IMG/VR virus record: IMGVR_UViG_3300007725_000030
Span: 1-22,494 of that record
Length of the DNA stretch: 22,494 bases
Strand: one strand, 5' to 3'
Source: a virus
The notes under the pieces are model-generated. The model saw only the letters and a program-made list of their open reading frames with translations. It was not told where the DNA came from and did no database searches. Position numbers and translations under genes: made by a program. The first letter of the stretch is position 1. Every line of letters begins with the position of its first letter. This document shows, piece by piece, positions 15,325-22,136 of the stretch.

Positions 15325-16475
15325 GACTTCCTTACAAATCCAAAATCTACGCGGTGAAGACTAAGCTTCTGCACCAATTTATCGCCAACGAAACGATCCG
15401 ACAACGCAGTTACAAGATATTTTCCGCTGTGGAAAGTGTCGCCTTCTAAAGACGTTTGTTTAATCATTGGGTTACCTTTTAAATCAACTGAAACGATTTT
15501 TCCAATATCATTAATTTTAAAGTTTCCTGGAACAACTATTTCTAATATCGTGTTTGATCCATAAATTTCTTCTAACTCAAACTTATGCACAATTGGATCA
15601 ATTTCCGCTTGCGTAGTTAGTTTTTGTCCCGTCGTATGTTGCAATGTATCCATTGGCGTTTCATTTAATTCTATCGTTGAATAAACGTCGATTAGATTTT
15701 GAGTTGTGTAATCTTCTTTTTTATTAAAATCAAATTTTACATTCTTTTCAATTGGCTTAGACAAATTTCTTTCAAGAATTGCGTTATATTTCATTGAAAA
15801 ATCATGTATTTTCCAACCGTACATATCATTATCGGTGTTATTACTAAAAAATTCTTCTTGTTCTTCAAAAGAATTGAAATCGTCTTTCTTAAGTTTAACT
15901 GAATATCGTGTTTGATATAATCTAAAGCCTTTCTTTTTAAATTCACTAATAAAGAAATTTAATACATCAATATTAGCAGGCACGGCGAATGTATTTTTAT
16001 CTTCAGTGTCGTCAAAATCAATTTCAACGTTATTTGATTCAAGTATTTCTTTCGTTCCTGTGTGTTCAATATAAGACATTAATGCATTAGATTTTGTATC
16101 TTCAAAACTTTTGCTGATATAAGTATTAACCATGTTATAATAAAACATGTCGACAAACTTTAATTTATAAAATCTGAACCTTTCTTCATTTTGTTCTGGG
16201 TTTACATCAATAATTCTAAATTTTCTTTCGAAAATCTTATCATGAATATCCATTGCGTAAACAGTTAGCGTCGTTTCGCCATTCCAGATTTCCAAGTCTG
16301 ATAATTGGACATTATCGCTTATGACAACATTTCCATTAATAGGGAACGAAAACATCGAATATTTAATCTCAAGAGACTGGACATCCTCACGGCTCAATTC
16401 ATAGTCGTTAATTGAGACAGTAACGTTCTTTAATACAGTACTTCTATTAAATAATTTCGACCCGTTCGTACTCAT
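15321..16475 (-). CDS. gp27: Baseplate hub protein, gp27-like
   Basis: 384 residues, close to T4 gp27 (391). The N-terminal part has a tube-like beta domain (SLEIKYSMFSFPINGNVVIS, ... TLTVYAMDIHDKIFERKFRI). A middle region includes the hub-type segment FFISEFKKKGFRLYQTRYSV (about 180-199). The C-terminal part has IVVPGNFKINDIGKIVSVDL and HSGKYLVTALSDRF, typical of the gpD/gp27 second tube domain. The gp27 trimer connects the spike to the tail tube. Its ATG overlaps the gp53 stop, and its own stop overlaps the spike ATG (both ATGA), so gp53, hub and spike are probably translated in series. Identity rests on these patterns and on its place immediately before the gp5-like gene. Confidence 0.8.
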   Translation of the reverse strand: MSTNGSKLFNRSTVLKNVTVSINDYELSREDVQSLEIKYSMFSFPINGNVVISDNVQLSDLEIWNGETTLTVYAMDIHDKIFERKFRIIDVNPEQNEERFRFYKLKFVDMFYYNMVNTYISKSFEDTKSNALMSYIEHTGTKEILESNNVEIDFDDTEDKNTFAVPANIDVLNFFISEFKKKGFRLYQTRYSVKLKKDDFNSFEEQEEFFSNNTDNDMYGWKIHDFSMKYNAILERNLSKPIEKNVKFDFNKKEDYTTQNLIDVYSTIELNETPMDTLQHTTGQKLTTQAEIDPIVHKFELEEIYGSNTILEIVVPGNFKINDIGKIVSVDLKGNPMIKQTSLEGDTFHSGKYLVTALSDRFVGDKLVQKLSLHRVDFGFVRKS

Positions 16476-16975
16476 TTAAAGCATCCCATTTCGTAGCCTT
16501 TACGGATGAACTCAGTAATTTTTGTAGGTTCTACAATCTTTACTGCACGCAATAATTCGTTTTTGACATCCAATTCGTGCATGAATTCATCAAACAATTC
16601 TTGGTAACGTGTATTGTTTAAGCTCTTAACGTTGTCGTTGTAATAATTTAATTTTTCTTCTACGATTTCAGATCTAGCGTCAAAGGAATATGACATGTCG
16701 AATAAAGGATTTCTATCGTTTAATAGAATAAGAATATCCCAATATTTGGTTGTCCCATAAACATCGTGAGAGATTTTTTCTATTTTATCGCCATCAGCTG
16801 CTTGATACCATGAAAAGAAGTCTTCAGTGCATGTCTTAACAAACTCTTGCATTTTATTAAAATCAAATGAAGTGTAATCTTCTAAATCATACTGTACGCC
16901 GTTATATTCAAATTTTTCTCCTGTATCAGACCCCATTTGCTGGAAGTCAATTACAGAATTTGCCATAAATGCCAT
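16472..16975 (-). CDS. gp53: Baseplate wedge protein gp53-like
   Basis: 167 residues (T4 gp53 has 196). A LysM-like core is visible: DKIEKISHDVYGTTKYWDIL, then LNDRNPLFD (about 79-110), lined up with T4 gp53 ELANAIYGNPQLYWVLLMCND. The C-terminal region NELLRAVKIVEPTKITEFI parallels NEKLRQIKIIAKSDINSFM of T4. gp53 clamps neighbouring wedges together around gp6/gp7 and gp25. An in-frame second Met lies three codons later, but AAGGGG is better placed for the first. The gene starts 3 bp after the gp48/54-like gene and overlaps the hub gene by 4 bp. Confidence 0.85.
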   Translation of the reverse strand: MAFMANSVIDFQQMGSDTGEKFEYNGVQYDLEDYTSFDFNKMQEFVKTCTEDFFSWYQAADGDKIEKISHDVYGTTKYWDILILLNDRNPLFDMSYSFDARSEIVEEKLNYYNDNVKSLNNTRYQELFDEFMHELDVKNELLRAVKIVEPTKITEFIRKGYEMGCFK

Positions 16976-16978
16976 GTA

Positions 16979-17839
16979 TTATCCCCTTACGTAATCGTTT
17001 GCAGTCATCATTCTTCTTTCGGCGAAAGTAAGATCCATTTTAATGTATTTCGGAGTTCCATCTGGTAGGAATTGCATCGAACCATCAGCACCATAGTCTA
17101 AACCAATATTCTTTAAAACTAGACCTCGAACATTAGCGACACCTGAAATAATATCGTTACCAATCTTTAAATCAAAGAAATGCGGAGCAAATAATGATAC
17201 GCCACCTGGTGCCATTTCTGGAGAACCATACTTCTTTAGTGTCATAATAATTTCAATAATTGACTTTGCGTCCTGTGCCGATTCTGCGACTAAATCAAAA
17301 GAAAATGAAAATTCTCTTGGTTCAGAACCCGTATAATTCTGAAAGTAACCCGGATCGACCAATGGTTTTCTTAGGCCAGCGCTATTTGCGAATGATCCTA
17401 ATGCTTTACTCGCAGTAATTTCAGACATTCCTCCAAGATTTCCCATAGCAGCACCTGCACCGGGCAACGCTTTACCGACGATATCGGAAACTGATGTCGA
17501 TTCAAGAGCTCCACCTATAGTTCCCATAATACCCGTTTCAGTGTTCCATTGATGAGTTTGGTTATCGGTAAACGTATTAGGTAATGGCAACACGATAGTC
17601 TTAATTGTATTACCGTCAACCTGTTTATTATAATTTTCTTCGAGCGCTTTAATGTAATCTTTAGCACCTGCATTCTCAGAACCTGCTACAGCAGCGAATA
17701 TCGTTTTCGCCGAATCAGTAATTTTTTGCAGCGCTTCCTCTACACCATCGGCAAGAGATGGTTGCTGTATAATGTTTATGGTAAAACATCTATTTTTAAA
17801 AACCGGATCCGATAACTTTTCAGGATATACTATTTTCAT
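16979..17839 (-). CDS. Baseplate tube cap/initiator, gp48/gp54-like
   Basis: 286 residues (T4 gp54 has 320, gp48 has 364). A central Gly/Ala-rich stretch (about 103-160, with GTIGGALESTSVSDIVGKAL) precedes a tube-fold half: GSEPREFSFSFDLVAESAQD, then KSIIEIIMTLKKYGSPE (about 171-208), as in the gp48/gp54 family, then FFDLKIG and KYIKMDLTFAERR. These proteins form the rings on the hub on which gp19 starts to polymerise. Only one such gene is recognised here where T4 has two; the 176-residue protein at the right end could supply the other role. AAGGTT lies 8 nt before the ATG. A TATAAATA sequence lies 72 nt upstream inside the previous gene. Confidence 0.8.
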   Translation of the reverse strand: MKIVYPEKLSDPVFKNRCFTINIIQQPSLADGVEEALQKITDSAKTIFAAVAGSENAGAKDYIKALEENYNKQVDGNTIKTIVLPLPNTFTDNQTHQWNTETGIMGTIGGALESTSVSDIVGKALPGAGAAMGNLGGMSEITASKALGSFANSAGLRKPLVDPGYFQNYTGSEPREFSFSFDLVAESAQDAKSIIEIIMTLKKYGSPEMAPGGVSLFAPHFFDLKIGNDIISGVANVRGLVLKNIGLDYGADGSMQFLPDGTPKYIKMDLTFAERRMMTANDYVRG

Positions 17840-17849
17840 TTAATTAACC

Positions 17850-20165
17850 TTATGAGAACATGCTTAACAATCGTTCTTCATTTTGTGATTCAGCGATTGT
17901 GCTATTATTGTTATTTATACCCACCGCAACCGTTGGTTGGGCAGTTACCCGAGACGCAGTATCATATGTTTTTGTATTTGATACTAGTGATTGTGAATTA
18001 GCCATTGCAGTCTGTTCTTTAATATCTTTATTGACAAGTGCTGGGGCAACCGCGCTTGAACTTTCAGAAGTTGATTGTGTAGTTTCTTCAGAAGTTGCTG
18101 CTACTTCTGAAATTGGTCTTACACTGTAAGTGCCGGTTTTTCGTGTTTCAGCGATACCCGCTGTGTATATGATAGATGCATTATTAAGTGCTCTACCTTT
18201 AGTTTGTTTTGCGTATAAACTTCCTTGAATATTATTTGCAACAGTGACATAGTCTTTCTCTTCCAATGCTGCCATTGTGCTTGGCCATTTTTTATACCAA
18301 GTAGGACCCATATTATATGTCATATCAATTAATACTGCTTGAATTTCTTTAGGATGTTGTGAAAAGCTTGGAATTTTCTCAGCGGCTTTAACATGTTCAA
18401 TATAATCCTGTGCAAATAACGCATCAGCTTGTTCTTTAGTGATACCATTCATTAAATGTTTTTCATCTGGAAGTATTAAATGGCCGTATCCAATTGTTGG
18501 ATAACCGAGTGAATCATTATACGGTTGTAAACGCAAACCTTCATTTTTCTTAATGTATTCGACTAAAGAATCTCCGTTAAATCCATTTACACCATTAAAT
18601 GTAGGCATACTGCCATTTATGCCATTTGTACCATTTGTACCATTTATGCCATTTGTACCATTTATGCCATTTACAGGTTTTGCTGCTGTTGGATTAGATG
18701 TATTAGATTTTATTTGTGTTTTAAGTTCCTGTTGTTTAATCTTAACAGTTTCCATCCTTACAGCAAGTTCAGTAATAACAGAACTTTTTTCGTTAATGAT
18801 ATTAAGGAATTGCTGCATTGATTTTTCGTTACCAGATTCTTTAGCCAAATCATATTGTTTTTGCATTTGTTTAATAACTTCGATGTTAGCTTTCATCGCT
18901 TCCGTAATTTCATCTGCCTCATAATTGGCTTGTTTAAGATCTTGCTCTGCCTTTTCTTTCTTAGCTCTTTCTTCAACTGTTCCAAATGCAGCATCTCGTT
19001 GGATTGCCAAATCTAACATCTCTTTCATTCTTTCGAGATCTCTTTGTCTCCAATCATCAATATCAATGATTTTTTGTATGTCTTCTGGTGAAAGTTGCGA
19101 TAATTGTGCCCAATCTTCTACTTCTGACATACCAAACGTATCGTGATCTATGATACCGAGGTTTTCAAATTTTTCAATATCCGTATTATTAGTTAAATTT
19201 CGAAGTCCTTTTGCTGTTTCGCCACCATCAACTAAACCAAACGTTAGACCGCTTACGACCCCGCCCGCTCCAGCCGCGAACTTATCTGCTAGTGTTAAAT
19301 CTTTTTCGTCAATGCCTAACATTTCTCCGGCGTTATTAAAACCCTGGTATGCGTCATAAGCCGCAAATCCAAGAGACGCACCTATAGCGGCAATTTGACC
19401 AACAACTGGAATTCCGGCCAACGCTAATGCAGCACCTCTTTTACCAGCACCTAGAGCAGCTTTCTTTGCCACTGTTGCACCTGCATTAGTTGCAAGTTTT
19501 TTTGTACCTGCCTCAGCCGCTTCCTTAGCGGCTTTCTTAGATGCTTCTTTGGCAGCTTTTTCGGATGCTTCCTTAGCTGCTTTTTCTGCGGCCTTACGTT
19601 GCGCTGCCTTAGCTGCACGCTCAGCCTTTAATTTTTTAGCTTTCGCATCACGCTTAGCTTGTTCTGCTGCAGATCGTTGATCTAACGGAACACGTTTAGG
19701 CGTAGTCTTAGGTTTTGGTGTTCTTTTTGTACCTTTGTCTGATCTTATTTTGCGTTTTTTGACTAAATCGGTAGGATCTAAACCAAAATCAAAACCATTT
19801 GAAGTAACGGGCTTTTCTTTCGTTGTTTCTTGTTCAGATACTATTTTAAGAGAACCTTTACCATTACTTCTCTCGGGCATACGTATCTTAGTATCTTGTT
19901 CGTCATACATCGCCTCATAAATGTCTTTAAGAACACCTAAAATTTTCTGATTAACCTTAAGAATTTTTTCGGTGTAAGGACTTGGTTTAGACTTCTCAGC
20001 GACACCCTTTGATTGATTCTCAACAAGTTTCTGGATTTGCTCAGCCGCAACATCTTCTCCAGTTTTTTCCATATACTGGACTAATTTTTCATTAACTTCT
20101 TGAATTTTAGTGTCAGTTGCAGTATCGTAATTTATTTTTTCATTAAATTTGTCGTTTTGCTTCAT
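17850..20165 (-). CDS. Tape-measure/hub protein with C-terminal T4-type lysozyme (GH24) domain
   Basis: 771 residues. The N-terminal part is helical (1-100), followed by a basic stretch and an Ala/Lys/Glu coiled-coil-like region (164-240), a hydrophobic segment (about 241-275, ALALAGIPVVGQIAAIGASL), and further charged helices to about 485. A Gly-x-Asn repeat linker (about 499-530) leads into a lysozyme domain (about 533-680): NEGLRLQPYNDSLGYPTIGY gives Glu542, Asp551 and Thr557, with the same spacing (9 and 6) as catalytic Glu11, Asp20 and Thr26 of T4 lysozyme. A Ser/Thr-rich tail follows. Its place before the gp48/54-like gene matches T4 gene 29, the tail-length ruler, so it probably sets tail length and, once ejected, cuts peptidoglycan. 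The ATG overlaps the previous stop (ATGA). The lysozyme call is firm; the tape-measure call rests on length, composition and position. Confidence 0.85.
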   Translation of the reverse strand: MKQNDKFNEKINYDTATDTKIQEVNEKLVQYMEKTGEDVAAEQIQKLVENQSKGVAEKSKPSPYTEKILKVNQKILGVLKDIYEAMYDEQDTKIRMPERSNGKGSLKIVSEQETTKEKPVTSNGFDFGLDPTDLVKKRKIRSDKGTKRTPKPKTTPKRVPLDQRSAAEQAKRDAKAKKLKAERAAKAAQRKAAEKAAKEASEKAAKEASKKAAKEAAEAGTKKLATNAGATVAKKAALGAGKRGAALALAGIPVVGQIAAIGASLGFAAYDAYQGFNNAGEMLGIDEKDLTLADKFAAGAGGVVSGLTFGLVDGGETAKGLRNLTNNTDIEKFENLGIIDHDTFGMSEVEDWAQLSQLSPEDIQKIIDIDDWRQRDLERMKEMLDLAIQRDAAFGTVEERAKKEKAEQDLKQANYEADEITEAMKANIEVIKQMQKQYDLAKESGNEKSMQQFLNIINEKSSVITELAVRMETVKIKQQELKTQIKSNTSNPTAAKPVNGINGTNGINGTNGTNGINGSMPTFNGVNGFNGDSLVEYIKKNEGLRLQPYNDSLGYPTIGYGHLILPDEKHLMNGITKEQADALFAQDYIEHVKAAEKIPSFSQHPKEIQAVLIDMTYNMGPTWYKKWPSTMAALEEKDYVTVANNIQGSLYAKQTKGRALNNASIIYTAGIAETRKTGTYSVRPISEVAATSEETTQSTSESSSAVAPALVNKDIKEQTAMANSQSLVSNTKTYDTASRVTAQPTVAVGINNNNSTIAESQNEERLLSMFS
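17912..17919 (-). promoter_or_regulatory. T4-type late promoter sequence inside the tape-measure gene
   Basis: A perfect TATAAATA on the minus strand, within the last codons of the 771-residue gene and 72 nt before the gp48/54-like ATG at 17839. Spacing is longer than for the other boxes and the sequence is coding, so function is less certain; T4 does use intragenic late promoters. Confidence 0.5.
18613..18673. repeat. 9-bp tandem repeat encoding Gly-(Ile/Thr)-Asn triplets
   Basis: Six full copies and one partial copy of CCATTTATG or CCATTTGTA run head to tail. On the coding (minus) strand they read GIN or GTN triplets, forming the linker between the coiled-coil part and the lysozyme domain of the 771-residue protein. 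Copy number could change by slippage without breaking the frame. Confidence 0.9.
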
Positions 20166-20842
20166 TTAGCAAGATCCTCTCTTGTTTTATTCAGTAGACC
20201 AATTAATATTGCTCTTTCAAACGGATACAATGTATCAATATCTCGTTTACTATATTTTCCAAAGAATGTTAAATCATTATACGTTTGATACATACTAACA
20301 AGTGAATCTTCACTCATATTGTCTATTACATTTTGTGTAATATCAATTTTGTTTTCTTTCCTGCACTTAATACACTTAGTTGTTTTAATAAAATCAAATC
20401 GTGTTACGCAGTTTCTAACATTTTCTAAAATATTTTCATATTCATCAAAATCTAGTTCATCTACATCAACATTAAGAAATTCTTGGATGTTTAGTTGTGT
20501 AGGTATTTTAAACGCATCTTTTATTTTATCGTCGTTGATATCACTACTTTTAACGATATTATCTATTTCTATTTGTGCATCATTTGGATGCTTACAGTGA
20601 ATACACGAATATTTTAACGGAATCGTTTCCCCAACAGATACTGCTCTATATTTGTATAGCATAGCAATTTTCTCAGGTGTCGTTAGTGAATCAATCGTAT
20701 CTTCATCAACGCCGAGTAAATCTAAAACAGAATCATATGTCGCTGCTTCTAAATGCATTGAAACTAAAATATCTTTTTCAATGTCTGTTTTATAAGGCGT
20801 AATAAAAAATGTTTTACCACTATATTCGTATTTCACCTTCAT
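20162..20842 (-). CDS. Baseplate hub/tail assembly protein with two CxxC pairs, gp26/gp51-like (copy 2)
   Basis: 226 residues. Two CxxC pairs (Cys80-Ile-His-Cys83 and Cys157-Ile-Lys-Cys160) suggest a zinc ribbon. The C-terminal part has MSEDSLVSMYQTYNDLTFFG and PFERAILIGLL. It lies beside the 221-residue gene, with a similar length and cysteine arrangement, so both probably belong to the T4 baseplate-assembly group (gp26, gp51) that helps build the hub around the tape measure. In T4 these are catalysts and not major virion parts. AAGGG for this gene sits in the last codons of the previous gene, and its own stop overlaps the tape-measure ATG, so the three are likely translated together. Which T4 protein it matches best is uncertain. 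Confidence 0.65.
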   Translation of the reverse strand: MKVKYEYSGKTFFITPYKTDIEKDILVSMHLEAATYDSVLDLLGVDEDTIDSLTTPEKIAMLYKYRAVSVGETIPLKYSCIHCKHPNDAQIEIDNIVKSSDINDDKIKDAFKIPTQLNIQEFLNVDVDELDFDEYENILENVRNCVTRFDFIKTTKCIKCRKENKIDITQNVIDNMSEDSLVSMYQTYNDLTFFGKYSKRDIDTLYPFERAILIGLLNKTREDLAK

Positions 20843-20845
20843 GTT

Positions 20846-21511
20846 TTAACCCTTGAACCAATTTTCCGGAAAGAAACCCGGTAAAAAATCAAACTCGTAA
20901 GTTTCTAAATATCCACAATTAGGGCATTCAACGTCATGCAATATGTCTAAGGTGAACTGCATTTTATCCCACTGATTAAAAATTCCTTCAGCAGTATCAA
21001 TTTCAAGTTCGTTAAAGAAATCTATTAACTGATCGAACGAAAAGGCATCACTGTCATTTAATTCTTTTATATGCATTAAGAAATTCATTAAAGCGACTTG
21101 TTCTTTCGTTTCTGCTGCATCAATTATTTCGTCATAATATTTTTTATTAGCAATATTGCCCATTTTTACTGAGACATTATTATATTTTATTGTGCCGTAT
21201 TTCTCAAAACTAGGTTTAACGATAATGTCTAAATTAGATTCAAAAACAAATTCTTGATCACACCCACTACACTGTAAATTATAACTTGCAGTATCGCCAA
21301 TAGACGCTTGCCTAATTTTTACTAGCACATACTTAAACTCAGATTCAGATAAAGCTATATCGCTTTTTTCCAAGCAATCATAAACCAAAGATTCTTTTAT
21401 TAATGCTTTATCGTTGTTTCTTGTAGCTTCAAGAAATTTATTTTTATCCTTTACTTTCCATTTTCTAAATTTAAGTTTTCTGTCTCTTAACGTTAATGTA
21501 TAATCGTACAT
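20846..21511 (-). CDS. Baseplate hub assembly protein, T4_baseplate (gp26)-like, with two CxxC pairs (copy 1)
   Basis: 221 residues (T4 gp26 has 208). The start DYTLTLRDRKLKFRKWKVKD matches the opening of the T4 gp26-type family (beta strands, then R-x-W). Cys81-Ser-Gly-Cys84 and Cys196-Pro-Asn-Cys199 form a likely zinc ribbon. The ending ETYEFDFLPGFFPENWF carries the FFP typical of this family. Residues between are helical and probably bind the tape measure or hub. AAGGATAG lies before the ATG. It is 25 bp downstream of the tube-like gene and 3 bp before the second CxxC gene. Family assignment is from motif memory. Confidence 0.75.
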   Translation of the reverse strand: MYDYTLTLRDRKLKFRKWKVKDKNKFLEATRNNDKALIKESLVYDCLEKSDIALSESEFKYVLVKIRQASIGDTASYNLQCSGCDQEFVFESNLDIIVKPSFEKYGTIKYNNVSVKMGNIANKKYYDEIIDAAETKEQVALMNFLMHIKELNDSDAFSFDQLIDFFNELEIDTAEGIFNQWDKMQFTLDILHDVECPNCGYLETYEFDFLPGFFPENWFKG

Positions 21512-21536
21512 TTATCTATCCTTTATTATTTTTCAT

Positions 21537-22067
21537 TTACGCGTTTAAGTAAGGTTTTGTTGTTTTAAAGTTTACTGTAAATTCCGCAATCTGGTTTTCT
21601 GTTGTATTATTAAATTGTAATTGCGACACAGCTTCAATCATTGTTTCGTCAAAATAAAATAGAAGCTTTTCACCTTCTGAATAATAATCGCCATCCTTGT
21701 AAATCTCAACACCAAATTTGGCATTGTCTGGATATTGATCCTTTGTCACATTATACATTGTTACAAATTTTCTATATAGATCCATACGATTATGGTCCCT
21801 AAATGTAACAGAAAAACGATATAATTCGTCTCGCCCGTTATGAATAACCCACTTATTAGCAACGAATACTTCAATTGGCTGATTCGTGAATTGAGGCGTG
21901 TCTATGCTAACGATGTGCAGGTTGATGTCTTCGCCCTCTTCATTTTCATTCCAATTAGCGGCTTGCTTAAGTTTTGGCGTATTGTCGAAATTAAAGCGAA
22001 CTCTAAACGTATTGATATACGACCAACGCTTTTGATACGCCTTCTGTAAGCCATCAACAAATTTCAT
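21537..22067 (-). CDS. Tail-tube-like protein, gp19 family paralogue or tube initiator
   Basis: 176 residues. The sequence has the alternating beta pattern of tube proteins: NTFRVRFNF, HIVSIDTPQFTNQPIEVFVA, ELYRFSVTFRDHNRMDLYRK and a final IAEFTVNFKTTKPYL, the last typical of gp19-like folds. It is not the main tube gene, which starts on the other strand 69 bp away. It may form a tube-initiating or distal ring above the hub, a role T4 gives to gp54/gp48, or be a minor tube component. A strong AAGGAG lies 7 nt before the ATG, and a perfect late box lies 25 nt upstream. Confidence 0.6.
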   Translation of the reverse strand: MKFVDGLQKAYQKRWSYINTFRVRFNFDNTPKLKQAANWNENEEGEDINLHIVSIDTPQFTNQPIEVFVANKWVIHNGRDELYRFSVTFRDHNRMDLYRKFVTMYNVTKDQYPDNAKFGVEIYKDGDYYSEGEKLLFYFDETMIEAVSQLQFNNTTENQIAEFTVNFKTTKPYLNA

Positions 22068-22092
22068 TTAGATCTCCTTAATTATTTAACAA

Positions 22093-22106
22093 TATTTATA
22101 TAAATA
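22093..22106. promoter_or_regulatory. Palindromic divergent late promoter (two overlapping TATAAATA boxes)
   Basis: TATTTATATAAATA is a perfect 14-bp palindrome. Read on the minus strand, 22100-22093 is TATAAATA for the 176-residue gene (25 nt before its ATG). Read on the plus strand, 22099-22106 is TATAAATA for the tail tube gene (30 nt before its ATG). The boxes share 2 bp, so two late polymerases could not occupy both at once. Confidence 0.8.
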
Positions 22107-22136
22107 AACCAATATAGATTCAAAAAGAAGGTACTC

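Noticed and set aside
18613-18673. Short regular repeat considered as a CRISPR-like array
   Set aside because: Units are 9 bp with no spacers and lie in frame inside a coding region.
18553-18924. Plus-strand open frame of 123 codons opposite the tape-measure gene
   Set aside because: Its Pro-Phe repeats are the antisense image of the Gly-x-Asn repeat; no independent evidence of coding.
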